Shown piece after piece: positions 26,437 through 36,270 of a stretch of 64,000 bases of DNA (position 1 is the first letter of the stretch; each line of letters starts with the position of its first letter). The notes beneath the pieces were generated by a model, which worked only from the letters and a program-made list of their open reading frames with translations, was not told the DNA's origin and ran no database searches. The position numbers were made by a program, and so were the translations under genes. The stretch is from Aquiflexum sp. TKW24L. Lineage in GTDB: Bacteria; Bacteroidota; Bacteroidia; Cytophagales; Cyclobacteriaceae. The stretch spans positions 124,001-188,000 of the forward strand of contig NZ_JAMFLG010000003.1 in the NCBI RefSeq assembly GCF_023502205.1. The letters are read 5' to 3'.

Positions 26437-28812
26437 ATGAAAAAAAGCCAATTCCTGTTCGCTTTTCTCTGCCTACTCTCCTGTCACTATGCATTTTCCC
26501 AAAGTATACTTTCAGTAGAAAAAATCATGAAAGACCCAAAATGGATGGGAAGCTTTCCATCTGATGTCCAATGGGATGACAAAGGTCAATCGATCTATTT
26601 TAAATATAATCCTGAGCAAAATCCGGCTGATTCCCTCTATAAACTCTCTCTTTTGCCTGGAGCCATACCTGAAAAAGTGAGTCTGGCTGAACTGAAAAGC
26701 CTAGTACCCCGCAATGCGAAAACCAACATTGCCAAGACAAAAAAGATCTACTCAAAAGACGGAGAAATTTTCATTTACGACCTTAATTCAGGCAACAGAT
26801 CATCGCTAATCAATCTGGGAGACAGAATTTCTAATCCCGTTTTCCTCGCCAATGAAAATAAAGTGGCTTTTGAATTCTCTAACAACCTTTATTTGCTTGA
26901 TATTCCTACCGGAAAATTGCAGAAAGTGACCCGAATCCAAAACGGAAACAGACCCAAAGAGAAAGAAGAAAAACAAGCAGAAAGGGAAAAATGGCTGCAT
27001 GAAGACAATCTAGGTCTCCTACAAGTGGTAAAGGAGAGAAAAGATAAAGCCGAAAAGTCAAAGGAATATAACGAATCCTTTTCTGATAAAGACCCATTTA
27101 CATTCTACACCGAAGGCAAGCAGGTCATCAATCTGCAGCTTTCACCGGATGAAAAGTATGCCACACTATTACTTGTAGGTCGGGCAGAAAATAAAAGAAC
27201 GGAAGTGCCGGATTATACGGATGCATCAGGCTACACGACCAATTTAAACACAAGATCCAAAGTCGGAGATCAGCCCCAAACCATTGAACTTGCAGTTTAT
27301 AATTTTGCAAAAGACACCGTTGTTTTTGTCACCACCGACAGCCTTCCTGGCATCAAGGAACTTCCGGATTATGTAAAAGATTATCCTGAAAAAACATGGG
27401 AAGAAAAGTTGAGGAAAGTAGCGATAGCAGCTCCTGTATATTCAAATGATGGCAAGCATGCAATTGTCAATATCCGCGCAAATGACAACAAAGACAGGTG
27501 GATTACCCTTCTTGACCTTGAGTCAGCCACTTTAAAATCTGTTGACAGACAGCGTGATGAAGCATGGATCGCAGGTCCCGGCATCGGATGGGGATTTGGA
27601 GGAGGAACATTGGGTTGGTTACCGGACAACAAGCACATTTACTTTCAATCTGAGGAAAGTGGCTATTCTCATCTCTATATATTGGATGTAACCACAGGAA
27701 ATAAAAAAGCCTTGACCTCAGGAAAATTTGAAGTCTTTGATCCATTTCTTTCGAGAAATGGCAAGTATTGGTACCTCACCACTTCTGAAGTCCACCCCGG
27801 AGAAAGGCACTTTTATATGATGCCACTCATGGGTGGCAAAATGGAAAAACTGACTACGCTTACCGGAAACAATGAAGTATCGCTTTCTCCGGATGAGAAA
27901 AACATGGCGATTCTTTACTCCTACAGCAATCAGCCTACAGAATTATTTATCCAAGCCAACACACCCAAATCACAACCAAGGCAATTGACTTTTGGTCAAA
28001 GTGATGCGTTCAAATCCTATTCTTGGCGCGATCCCCAATTGGTCAACTTCAAAGCCGCTGACGGTCAGATGGTTCCTGCAAGATTATATGTTCCTGAAGC
28101 CATCAACAACAATGGAGCTGCGGTGATATTTGTCCATGGGGCGGGTTATCTGCAAAATGCCCACAAATGGTGGTCAAGCTATTTCAGAGAATACATGTTC
28201 CATAATCTTTTGACGGATTTGGGTTACACTGTTTTGGATATTGATTACAGGGGAAGTGCGGGATATGGCAGAGATTGGCGAACAGGTATTTACCGTCACA
28301 TGGGCGGAAAAGACCTTTCGGACCAAGTGGATGGTGCTAAATTTCTGATGGAAAACCATGGCGTCAAACCCGGAAAAATCGGGATTTATGGCGGAAGTTA
28401 TGGTGGATTTATTACCCTGATGGCGCTGTTCAACGAAGCTGAAACATTTACCTCAGGTGCTGCTTTGAGGTCCGTGACAGATTGGGCACACTACAACCAC
28501 GGTTACACAGCCAATATCCTGAATGAACCCTTCAACGACCCCATTGCATACAAAAGGTCCTCCCCTATTTATTTTGCTGAGGGTTTTAAGGGAAATCTTT
28601 TGATTGCCCATGGGATGATAGATGTCAATGTCCATTTTCAGGATGTGGTCCGATTGGCACAGCGGCTGATTGAGTTGGGCAAAGACAATTGGGAAATGGC
28701 TGTTTATCCAGTGGAGGACCACGGCTTCGTGGAACCAAGCAGTTGGACAGATGAGTATAAAAGGGTTCTAAAACTATTCAATGAAACGCTACTTGAAGAA
28801 AATGAAAAATAA
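26437..28812 (+). CDS. Exported S9 family prolyl oligopeptidase-like peptidase
   Basis: The 791-residue product has a signal peptide ending near YAFSQS (residue 23). A beta-propeller region follows, then an alpha/beta hydrolase catalytic domain. The nucleophile elbow is GGSYGG with Ser654. The Asp is D729 in HGMIDVNVH and the His is H762 in EDHGF. These are the S9 family triad residues, as in dipeptidyl peptidase IV and acylaminoacyl peptidase. It should cleave dipeptides or short peptides in the periplasm. The 3' end overlaps the downstream gamma-glutamyltransferase start by 11 bases, so the two form an operon for peptide breakdown. The frame is intact. Confidence 0.92.
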   Translation: MKKSQFLFAFLCLLSCHYAFSQSILSVEKIMKDPKWMGSFPSDVQWDDKGQSIYFKYNPEQNPADSLYKLSLLPGAIPEKVSLAELKSLVPRNAKTNIAKTKKIYSKDGEIFIYDLNSGNRSSLINLGDRISNPVFLANENKVAFEFSNNLYLLDIPTGKLQKVTRIQNGNRPKEKEEKQAEREKWLHEDNLGLLQVVKERKDKAEKSKEYNESFSDKDPFTFYTEGKQVINLQLSPDEKYATLLLVGRAENKRTEVPDYTDASGYTTNLNTRSKVGDQPQTIELAVYNFAKDTVVFVTTDSLPGIKELPDYVKDYPEKTWEEKLRKVAIAAPVYSNDGKHAIVNIRANDNKDRWITLLDLESATLKSVDRQRDEAWIAGPGIGWGFGGGTLGWLPDNKHIYFQSEESGYSHLYILDVTTGNKKALTSGKFEVFDPFLSRNGKYWYLTTSEVHPGERHFYMMPLMGGKMEKLTTLTGNNEVSLSPDEKNMAILYSYSNQPTELFIQANTPKSQPRQLTFGQSDAFKSYSWRDPQLVNFKAADGQMVPARLYVPEAINNNGAAVIFVHGAGYLQNAHKWWSSYFREYMFHNLLTDLGYTVLDIDYRGSAGYGRDWRTGIYRHMGGKDLSDQVDGAKFLMENHGVKPGKIGIYGGSYGGFITLMALFNEAETFTSGAALRSVTDWAHYNHGYTANILNEPFNDPIAYKRSSPIYFAEGFKGNLLIAHGMIDVNVHFQDVVRLAQRLIELGKDNWEMAVYPVEDHGFVEPSSWTDEYKRVLKLFNETLLEENEK

Positions 28813-30508
28813 AAGGTATTCCGTTATTCTACTGTTTCCTGTGCTCCTGTTTGTTTTTTCATGCGGGCAAAATGACACGGTTTCATTAGAAAACCGTGGG
28901 TTAATCATTGAAAAAGCGATGGTGGTAACCGCAAGAGAAGAATCTTCCAAGATTGGTTTGATGATCATGGAAAAAGGTGGGAATGCTTTTGATGCCATGG
29001 TCGCCACGGAATTGGCATTGGCCGTCGCGTATCCTTTTGCAGGCAATCTTGGAGGCGGTGGATTTATGGTATTCAGGTTGGAAAACGGTGAAACCGGGTC
29101 TTTGGATTATCGGGAAAAAGCACCTTTGGCAGCCACGAGGGATATGTATCTGGATGAAAATGGGGAGGTTATACCTGAATTGAGTACCATGGGAGCTTTG
29201 GCTGTGGGCGTGCCCGGAACAGTAGCAGGAATCTTCGAAGTTCACCGAAGGTTTGGGACACTCCCCATGGAGGAAATCCTTGCTCCAGTGATTGCTTTGG
29301 CCGAAAAGGGAGTAATTGTTACCGCAAACCAAGAAAAGAGACTCGCCTCCAACAGGGATAATTTCATCAAGGTAAATGGAGAAAATACTTTTTTTGCGAG
29401 GGAATTTAAAACCAATGACACCATCAAATACCCGATTCTTGCCGAAACATTGAAAAGAATTGCCAAAAACGGAAAAGATGAATTCTATCAGGGGGAGACT
29501 GCCCAAAAATTGGTGGATTTCCTCCAAGCAAAAGGAGGAATCATCACCATGGAGGACATGTCCGGTTATGAAGCCAAATGGCGTGATGCTATTTCCTTTG
29601 ATTATAAAGACATCAGGATTATTTCGATGGCACCACCTAGCAGCGGTGGGATTACTTTGGCCCAAATCTTTGGAATGCTCGTGGGTTTTGACTTGAAGTC
29701 AATGGGACACAATTCTGCCCAATACATCCAAACATTGACGGAAGCAGAAAGAAGGGCCTATGCAGACAGAAATTTCTATTTGGGTGACCCTGATTTTGTG
29801 GCAGTTCCGGTAAATGAATTGATTGACAAGGATTATCTGAAAGATAGGATTTCAGATTTCAACCCCGGCAAAGCCACTTTGTCGAGTGCTGTATCTCAGG
29901 GAATGATTCAATATGTAGAAAGTGATGAAACCACCCATTATTCCATTGTCGATCCCTTTGGAAATGCTGTGGCGATAACGACCACATTGAATGGAGCTTA
30001 TGGTTCCAAATTGTACAGTGATGAACTTGGCTTTTTTCTCAACAATGAAATGGATGATTTCAGTGCCAAAGCTGGTGTTCCAAATATGTTTGGACTTGTC
30101 GGGGCCGAGGCCAACAGCATTGCTCCCGGAAAAAGGATGCTCAGTTCTATGACTCCTACCATTGTAGAAAAAGATGGGCAGCTTCTCATGGTGGTGGGAA
30201 CACCGGGAGGTTCTACGATTATCACCTCCGTATTGCAGACCATTTTGAATGTAGTCGAGTTTGATATGACCATGCAACAGGCTGTTGATGCGCCCCGTTT
30301 CCATCACCAATGGCTTCCTGACCTGATCAATTTTGAACCTGAGGGATTTCCGCTAGGTATATTGGATGAATTAAAATCCAAAGGTTACCTTATCAATGAA
30401 GGCTTCACCCCCATTATTGGGAAAGTCGACGCCATTTTAAAACTTCCCAATGGGAAATTTGAAGGAGGCGCTGACAAAAGAGGAGATGACAAGGCAGTAG
30501 GCTATTGA
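28802..30508 (+). CDS. ggt: Lipoprotein gamma-glutamyltransferase
   Basis: The product (568 aa from ATG 28802) has a lipobox (LLFVFSC) about 19 residues in, so it should be lipid-anchored rather than soluble. The fold is that of Ntn-type gamma-glutamyltransferase. The large-subunit part has GGNAFDAMVA, GGGGFM and the substrate Arg in LDYREKAP. The autocatalytic cleavage site is TTHYSIVD, with Thr377 as N-terminal nucleophile of the small subunit. It closely resembles E. coli Ggt there and at NNEMDDFS. The oxyanion segment GTPGGS is conserved. It cleaves gamma-glutamyl bonds of glutathione and peptides. The start overlaps the S9 peptidase stop by 11 bases. Confidence 0.93.
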   Translation: MKNKRYSVILLFPVLLFVFSCGQNDTVSLENRGLIIEKAMVVTAREESSKIGLMIMEKGGNAFDAMVATELALAVAYPFAGNLGGGGFMVFRLENGETGSLDYREKAPLAATRDMYLDENGEVIPELSTMGALAVGVPGTVAGIFEVHRRFGTLPMEEILAPVIALAEKGVIVTANQEKRLASNRDNFIKVNGENTFFAREFKTNDTIKYPILAETLKRIAKNGKDEFYQGETAQKLVDFLQAKGGIITMEDMSGYEAKWRDAISFDYKDIRIISMAPPSSGGITLAQIFGMLVGFDLKSMGHNSAQYIQTLTEAERRAYADRNFYLGDPDFVAVPVNELIDKDYLKDRISDFNPGKATLSSAVSQGMIQYVESDETTHYSIVDPFGNAVAITTTLNGAYGSKLYSDELGFFLNNEMDDFSAKAGVPNMFGLVGAEANSIAPGKRMLSSMTPTIVEKDGQLLMVVGTPGGSTIITSVLQTILNVVEFDMTMQQAVDAPRFHHQWLPDLINFEPEGFPLGILDELKSKGYLINEGFTPIIGKVDAILKLPNGKFEGGADKRGDDKAVGY

Positions 30509-30607
30509 ACTCCTATTTATTGATATATTTATTGTACGTACGGATTGATCCCTGTAGATTGGATATCCATTATAATTCTTGTTTCCTGACAGAATGCCCG
30601 GGGCATC

Positions 30608-30627
30608 GGTCTTCCGTCTTCCGTCCC
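30608..30627. repeat. Short tandem TCTTCCG words
   Basis: TCTTCCG occurs twice in tandem in a noncoding gap after the ggt gene. A related GTCTTCCGTCTT lies near 57871, and both sites are followed by a nearby CAAAGAAGCG. It is one of several iterated-word patches in gaps of this window. Confidence 0.4.
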
Positions 30628-30677
30628 GACTGCATAAGAATAAGGAGTTGAAGGCAAAGAAGCGCATTTCCATTTAT

Positions 30678-32063
30678 TTAACTTCCCTTGTACTTTTCTA
30701 GGTATTCCCTAAATCGGTTCATTACCCAAAGGTGAATTCTAGCTTGGGTATTGACATATACAATCCATGGCAGTCTGGGTACAAATTCATGTATCGCCGT
30801 GATCATATATTTTCCTCCCAAAACCTCCCTGAACTCCAGCCATCCGTAGTCAAATCTTTTGACCAGCCATCCTCCTGTGATGTAAAACAATTGCCGTTTG
30901 ATGTCACTTCGATCCGGAATAAGGGTCAGTTGCAACATCGGTTTCGATCCTTTCAATATGTAAAAGCCTATGTCCCCACGACTGTTTTCTTTGGCAGTGA
31001 TCAGAAATCTAAAAAAAGTCGGTAACCATCTTTTATACCTGTTAGCTACCCACAAGGCACTTTTATGTCTCGTATTGGGCATCCTTTGGATACTTCTGAC
31101 AGTGTTTTTTACATCCCTGTCATTTTTAAACTTTGGAATTGCCGGAAGTTTATTGGCAGGATCAAGGGCTTCCTTGACGCTTTCCTCATATGTCAAATAA
31201 TCGATTTCTTTTTCTTTGAATTTGAGCTCCTCTGATACTGTCAAAGTATGTTTGAGACTCTCTACCAAAGGAGAAACCAATTTCGCTGGAGTTTCTCCAA
31301 AATAGGAAACCCAAAGTTTTGAAAATCCCACGGAGAAAACCGGCACTGTGAAAATAAATCTTTTCTTTCCCATCACCCTTGCGGTCTCTTCCAGCATGCC
31401 TTTGTAGGACAGAATTTCGGGGCTTCCGATTTCGATGGCTTTCCCAAATACATTTTCATTTCCAATGCAGGAATCCATGATAATCAATGTATCACGGAGA
31501 GAAATGGCTTGCGTTTGAGAAGTAGTCCATTTTGGACACATCAAAATCGGGAGTTTTCGGACGAGATTACGCACCATTTCAAAAGAAGAACCTCCTGGAC
31601 CGACTATGACTCCGGCCCTAAGTGCAGTGACAGGTACTCCCCTTTCACCAAGTGTTTTTTCTACCTCCAGCCTGCTTCTGAGATGAATTGACATTTTTTC
31701 CTCTTCTACTTCTTTGGGAAGAATTCCACCTAGATAAAGTATCTGTTTGATATTATTGGCTTCTGCAGCCCTCGAAAAGTTATCCGCCAAAAGTAGGTCA
31801 GTATCCTCAAAACTACCTTGGTCGAGCCGTGTCAAAGCACTCATAGAATGGATCAGGTAGATGGCATAATCCACACCCTGTAAGGCTTCTATTGTAGAGG
31901 TAATTGAGAATAGTTCTACTTTTCTCCATTCTACTTCTGGATTCGGATTTTGGATGGCATCCCTTCTGCTAAGTGCAATAATCTTGTATTTATCTTTGTA
32001 CTTATCGATAAACCACCTTCCGATATATCCTCCTGCTCCTGCAATTGCTATGGTCTTTTTCAA
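30678..32063 (-). CDS. SDR family protein with DUF2867 domain
   Basis: The 461-residue product has an N-terminal NAD(P)-binding domain (IAGAGGYIGRWF, residues 7-18; VDYAIYLIHSM; LYLGGILP) of the atypical SDR type. A roughly 150-residue C-terminal DUF2867 domain follows (KRWLPTFFRFLI, GFYILKGSKPMLQLTLIP, IHEFVPRLPWIVYVNTQA). Such fusions are reported widely in Bacteroidota and Actinobacteria without a settled role, sometimes near photolyase-related genes. It lies one base downstream of the FAD-dependent oxidoreductase gene, so the two are surely cotranscribed and may share a redox pathway. It is probably cytoplasmic or membrane-associated. The frame is intact. Confidence 0.88.
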   Translation of the reverse strand: MKKTIAIAGAGGYIGRWFIDKYKDKYKIIALSRRDAIQNPNPEVEWRKVELFSITSTIEALQGVDYAIYLIHSMSALTRLDQGSFEDTDLLLADNFSRAAEANNIKQILYLGGILPKEVEEEKMSIHLRSRLEVEKTLGERGVPVTALRAGVIVGPGGSSFEMVRNLVRKLPILMCPKWTTSQTQAISLRDTLIIMDSCIGNENVFGKAIEIGSPEILSYKGMLEETARVMGKKRFIFTVPVFSVGFSKLWVSYFGETPAKLVSPLVESLKHTLTVSEELKFKEKEIDYLTYEESVKEALDPANKLPAIPKFKNDRDVKNTVRSIQRMPNTRHKSALWVANRYKRWLPTFFRFLITAKENSRGDIGFYILKGSKPMLQLTLIPDRSDIKRQLFYITGGWLVKRFDYGWLEFREVLGGKYMITAIHEFVPRLPWIVYVNTQARIHLWVMNRFREYLEKYKGS

Positions 32064-32064
32064 T

Positions 32065-33315
32065 TTAGTGGGTGGGTTGAAGGCTTAACATAACTGCTTC
32101 TGCTGCTTTTCTTCCGGCAGTCATGGCAGCATTAATGGAACCATTGAGCAGGTAATCTCCTGCAAGGTATATATCGTCCTGAATCTTGGTATTCGTCGGA
32201 GAGAAAGTGTATTGCATGTCATCTACCTGAGGAAGAGCTTCCAAAATTTCGTAAGTTTTGATATGGTGGAAAAAGGAGGCTGAAATGCCTGTGAGGGATT
32301 CAAGTTCCACTGTGACTAATTTGATCAGTTGATCATCGGCTTTGGAATCCTTGGTGACTGTGACAGAAAGCAATGCTTTGCCGGAACTGCTATAAGATTT
32401 AGAGACATCTGTCATAAACACCAGATTATTGATCAGAAACTGAGCATCAGGTACCAACCCGATCATGGGTTGGGCGATGAAGGATTTTTCAAGGGAAAAA
32501 TATAGATTGATGACCTTTCTATATTCTTTAAACTGACCATCTAATTGGGTAAGAATTTTGTCCGGTCTTGAAGCGATGATGATTTTATCGGCCTGCAGTT
32601 GCTTACCTTCCTTTAAATGAATCGTCTTACCTTCTACCCTTTCGACAGGAGAATTGAAATGGAAAATAGTCTTTTGGAGTTTGTTTTTTAACTGATTTGG
32701 GATTTCCTGCATTCCATTTTCCGGAACAGCAGCATTTCCTATTGAAAACATCTTGAAAACAAAGTTGAACATTCTTGAGGATGTCTGCAGCTCGTTTTCA
32801 AGGAAAATTCCTTTGAAAAAAGGTTTGAAGAAATTGTCAAGGATGGTTTCAGAAAAGCCATAATTCCTCAAGAAATCAATGGTGGGAATGGATGGTGCGG
32901 CAAAAATATCTTCTTCAGTTTTCTTTTTCAGGCCATTGGTAAGACTCAATATTTTGAACTTGTCTTTGAGGGTTCCCACTTTAGAAAAAGCCATTCCCAA
33001 CAACCTCATAGGATTTCTCAAAGGATCATGGATAGCAAAAAAGTCACCCGGTTTGAAAACCAACGCTCCGGGATCAAACATCTTGAGGTTTAATTTTTCA
33101 TAATCTAAATATCTTTTGGCCTCAGGATAAGCAGTCAACAAGACCTGAAACCCCCTATCCATCAGAAATCCCTTTTCACTGTCCGTTCTGACCCTTCCGC
33201 CTACACTTTCAGAAGATTCTAAAATAATGGGGCTGTATCCCGCTCTTTCAAATTCATAAGCTGCTATCAAGCCGGAAATTCCTGCTCCTATTATATAAAT
33301 TTTTTGTTGATCCAT
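32065..33315 (-). CDS. FAD-dependent oxidoreductase (amine oxidase/protoporphyrinogen oxidase-like)
   Basis: The 416-residue product has the dinucleotide motif IIGAGISGLIAAY (8-20) with an acidic residue at the end of strand two (ILESSESVGGRVRT). The GG-RVR pair is typical of flavin-containing amine oxidases and phytoene/protoporphyrinogen-type oxidases. The C-terminal segment DIYLAGDYLLNGSINAAMTAGRKAAE is the second FAD contact. The substrate cannot be named. The preceding-strand partner is the SDR-DUF2867 gene, separated by only one base, which suggests a two-enzyme unit. There is no signal peptide. Confidence 0.88.
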   Translation of the reverse strand: MDQQKIYIIGAGISGLIAAYEFERAGYSPIILESSESVGGRVRTDSEKGFLMDRGFQVLLTAYPEAKRYLDYEKLNLKMFDPGALVFKPGDFFAIHDPLRNPMRLLGMAFSKVGTLKDKFKILSLTNGLKKKTEEDIFAAPSIPTIDFLRNYGFSETILDNFFKPFFKGIFLENELQTSSRMFNFVFKMFSIGNAAVPENGMQEIPNQLKNKLQKTIFHFNSPVERVEGKTIHLKEGKQLQADKIIIASRPDKILTQLDGQFKEYRKVINLYFSLEKSFIAQPMIGLVPDAQFLINNLVFMTDVSKSYSSSGKALLSVTVTKDSKADDQLIKLVTVELESLTGISASFFHHIKTYEILEALPQVDDMQYTFSPTNTKIQDDIYLAGDYLLNGSINAAMTAGRKAAEAVMLSLQPTH

Positions 33316-33465
33316 TTCAGCTAATATTCAATAAGACAAATATTCTTCTCAATTGTTTTACGCTACAATTTAGTGCATTATTACCAACCTTTTAAATGTT
33401 AAAAGGGCTAATCCTGTAATTTGATTTTCAAGAACCCTAGATTGCCGATACATTCGAAAAAAAAT

Positions 33466-34695
33466 ATGATGAGAAAGATATCCCAAATCTTCTTGGCCTT
33501 GACGGTGACTTTAATCCCCTTTTCAACTTTGGCCCAAAAGGATTATTTCCCTGCTTCCGGCGATTGGCAACAAAAAAAGCCTACCGAAATGAAGGTGGAT
33601 GCAGGCAAACTTCAGCAAGCGATTGATTTTGCCATTGCTACCGAAAGCGAAGCTGACCCCAATCTGAAAATGGCACACTATCAAAGTGCTTTTGGGAGGG
33701 AGCCTTTTGGATTTCCTGTCGGCCCAATGAAAGAAAGAGGAGCAGCAAACGGTTTGATTATTTATAAGGGCTATATCATTGGACAATGGGGAGACCCGGA
33801 CAGGGTTGACCTGACCTTCAGTGTGGCCAAAAGTATCCTTTCTTCCACTGTGGGGATGGCTGTAGACAAAGGACTGATCAAAAGTGAAAAGGACTTGGTT
33901 TATCCTTATGTGGGGCCGATCATTCCTTATGATCCTTATAAAGCGCTCAAAAACAAAGCAGACCACTTGAATGAGGAAGATGTTTTTGACCTTTTTGCAG
34001 GTGAGCACAATAGAAAGATTACATGGGAACATCTACTGCGTCAGACTTCCGATTGGGAAGGGACACTTTGGGGCAAACCTGATTGGGCAGACAGGCCACA
34101 GGGGAATTCTTCTGAATGGCTCAACAGGCCAAGAAATGAACCGGGGACAGTTTACAAATACAATGACACGAGAGTGAATGTCTTGGCTTTGGCGATTTTG
34201 AATGTGTGGAGAAAGCCACTTCCGGTGGTTTTGAAAGAAAACCTGATGGACAAAATCGGTGCTAGCCCAACATGGAGATGGACTGGTTATGAAAACTCCT
34301 TTATCATTCTCGATGGACAAATCATGCAATCTGTCAGCGGAGGTTCACATTGGGGTGGTGGCATGTTTATCAATGCCTACGATCAGGCAAGGTTTGGATA
34401 CCTTACCTTAAGAAAGGGAAACTGGAACGGCGTACAAGTGCTATCTGAAGCTTGGATCAAAAAATCAAGAACGCCAACATCCGTCCAACCAAATTATGGA
34501 TTCATGAATTATTTCCTGAATACCGACAGAAAAGAAATTCCAGCTGCTCCGGAATCTGCATTTTTCCATCTAGGTGCAGGAACGAACATGGTCTATGTGG
34601 ATGAAGAAAACGACTTGGTGATCGTGGCAAGGTGGATCAAAGACAAAGAAAAAGGGGAATTGGTCAGGATGATATTGGAAAGTTTGCCTAAGTAA
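33466..34695 (+). CDS. Exported serine hydrolase, class C beta-lactamase-like
   Basis: The product (409 aa from ATG 33466) has a signal peptide ending near STLAQK (residue 24). The penicillin-binding fold shows SVAK (Ser119, Lys122) as the catalytic SxxK, a YND at about 232-234, and a terminal HLGAG in the place of the KTG box. These sites match serine hydrolase/esterase/D-peptidase members rather than a true beta-lactamase. It should act in the periplasm, on an unknown substrate. The longer frame opening at a TTG (33421) would delay the signal peptide, so I reject it. The gene stands alone with a terminator. Confidence 0.88.
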   Translation: MMRKISQIFLALTVTLIPFSTLAQKDYFPASGDWQQKKPTEMKVDAGKLQQAIDFAIATESEADPNLKMAHYQSAFGREPFGFPVGPMKERGAANGLIIYKGYIIGQWGDPDRVDLTFSVAKSILSSTVGMAVDKGLIKSEKDLVYPYVGPIIPYDPYKALKNKADHLNEEDVFDLFAGEHNRKITWEHLLRQTSDWEGTLWGKPDWADRPQGNSSEWLNRPRNEPGTVYKYNDTRVNVLALAILNVWRKPLPVVLKENLMDKIGASPTWRWTGYENSFIILDGQIMQSVSGGSHWGGGMFINAYDQARFGYLTLRKGNWNGVQVLSEAWIKKSRTPTSVQPNYGFMNYFLNTDRKEIPAAPESAFFHLGAGTNMVYVDEENDLVIVARWIKDKEKGELVRMILESLPK

Positions 34696-34717
34696 AAGCC
34701 CTACTAATGTCCCTAAC

Positions 34718-34750
34718 AAAAAAACGTCAGTGGAAGCTGACGTTTTTTCT
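34718..34750. terminator. Bidirectional terminator after the serine hydrolase gene
   Basis: AAAACGTCAG pairs with CTGACGTTTT across a six-base loop, flanked by A and T runs on both sides. It lies between the plus-strand hydrolase and the minus-strand helicase, with a small repeat patch in between. Confidence 0.85.
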
Positions 34751-34790
34751 TTATTGTATAGTTCTTCAAATTGAAAGATTGAAATTTCAA

Positions 34791-34829
34791 GTCTGCAACT
34801 TCCAACTTCCTTACTTCGGACTTCCATCC
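34791..34829. repeat. Short iterated ACTTCC words
   Basis: CTGCAACTTCCAACTTCC is followed by TTACTTCGGACTTCC. ACTTC occurs four times in 35 bases between convergent genes. It is one of several iterated-word patches in gaps of this window. Confidence 0.45.
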
Positions 34830-34879
34830 CATATAAAGTGTAATAATGGGAATCCAACAAAGAAGCTGATTTAAATGGA

Positions 34880-36265
34880 TTACTCAATCACATTGGTCCT
34901 TCTCCCATAAGGAGTGTTTTTTTCATTATTGCCATCGGCAGGTTTTTCTCTCGGAGGCCTTGGGGCTTGTTTTGGTTCTGCAGGTTTGGTTTGACCCGTG
35001 TCTTTGGCCGCAACGTTTTGATTATCTCTTGGTTTGAAACCCTTTTTCTTTCCGGAATTTTTAGAGAATTTTTTCTTATTCTTAAAATCTCCGGATTTCT
35101 CAGAATTATGACTTTTACTTTTATAATCAGGTCCTGATTGAAAACCTTCAGGAAGCGGAAACTTCTCTATTTCCATCGCGATCATCTGCTCGATTCTGGA
35201 AAGTTTGTATTGGTCCTTGTCACTTACAAAAGTGATAGCTTCCCCGTTGCTGTCGGCCCTTGCCGTACGGCCTACCCTGTGGACATAATCCTCGGGATCA
35301 TTAGGCGTGTCATAATTGATGACTAACTCAATACCGACTACATCAATTCCCCTTGAAATAATATCAGTCCCTATCAAAATTTTAAGTGATTTATTCTTAA
35401 ATCTTGACATGATAATTTCTCTTTCAACCTGCTCTAAATCAGAGTGAAAAGCCTCTATGTCAAAATCTTTTTTCAACAGCTTGAATAAGTTTTTTACCTT
35501 CTCTTTGGTGGAAGCAAAAATGATAACTGCCTCATAATCCTTTTTGGAAAGGATTGCTCTCACAAGCGCTTCCTTTTGGGTTTCATAGACGAGATATACA
35601 CCTTGCGTCACATTAGCGGCAGTTTTACCGATAGCCAAACTGATCTCTTCAGGATTATTGAGAAGTTGTTTGGAAAATTGCCTGATCTTCGGAGGCATGG
35701 TTGCAGAAAAAAGAATGGTCTGTCTCTTCTTTGGAAGGTAATTGACAATTTTCAAAATGTCTTCCGAAAAACCCATATCCAACATCCTGTCCGCTTCATC
35801 CATGATGAGGTGCTCCAATTTGTCAAAATTGATTTTCCCTCCAGCCAATAAGGCTATTAACCTGCCGGGGGTAGCAACGATAATTTCGGCACCGACTTCC
35901 ATGGCTTTTTTCTGTTGTTCCCATGCAATACCATCACCACCGCCATAGACAGGAATCGAGCTTATTCCTAAGAAATAGGCAAATCCCTGAATTTGTTGGT
36001 CAATCTGAATGGCCAATTCCCTTGTGGGAGCCAAAATCAATGTGTTAAGGTCTGTTTGACCTTCTCTAGCCATTTTATTCAAAATGGGTAAAATAAATGC
36101 AGCAGTTTTTCCGGTTCCTGTTTGGGCACAGGCGATTAAGTCTTTGCCCTGCTGGATCACAGGGATTGCAAACTCCTGGATGGGGGTAGGTTTATCAAAA
36201 CCCATGGCATCAAGTCCTTCATTCAGGCTTGATTCAAAATTAAAATCACTAAAATTCAAAGTCAA
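34880..36265 (-). CDS. rhlE: DEAD-box RNA helicase (RhlE-like)
   Basis: The 461-residue product has all DEAD-box motifs: Q motif with F..P.PIQ (23-30), AQTGTGKT (47-54), APTRELA, DEAD (156-159), SAT (187-189), and HRVGRTAR. The C-terminal tail beyond about residue 375 is low-complexity, rich in Lys, Asn, Pro and Arg, as in RhlE and other cold- or ribosome-associated helicases. It remodels RNA, probably in ribosome assembly. The DoxX gene lies 5 bases upstream on the same strand, so they are likely cotranscribed. The RhlE label over RhlB/DeaD rests on the tail and length, so it is provisional. Confidence 0.9.
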   Translation of the reverse strand: MTLNFSDFNFESSLNEGLDAMGFDKPTPIQEFAIPVIQQGKDLIACAQTGTGKTAAFILPILNKMAREGQTDLNTLILAPTRELAIQIDQQIQGFAYFLGISSIPVYGGGDGIAWEQQKKAMEVGAEIIVATPGRLIALLAGGKINFDKLEHLIMDEADRMLDMGFSEDILKIVNYLPKKRQTILFSATMPPKIRQFSKQLLNNPEEISLAIGKTAANVTQGVYLVYETQKEALVRAILSKKDYEAVIIFASTKEKVKNLFKLLKKDFDIEAFHSDLEQVEREIIMSRFKNKSLKILIGTDIISRGIDVVGIELVINYDTPNDPEDYVHRVGRTARADSNGEAITFVSDKDQYKLSRIEQMIAMEIEKFPLPEGFQSGPDYKSKSHNSEKSGDFKNKKKFSKNSGKKKGFKPRDNQNVAAKDTGQTKPAEPKQAPRPPREKPADGNNEKNTPYGRRTNVIE

Positions 36266-36270
36266 TCAGT

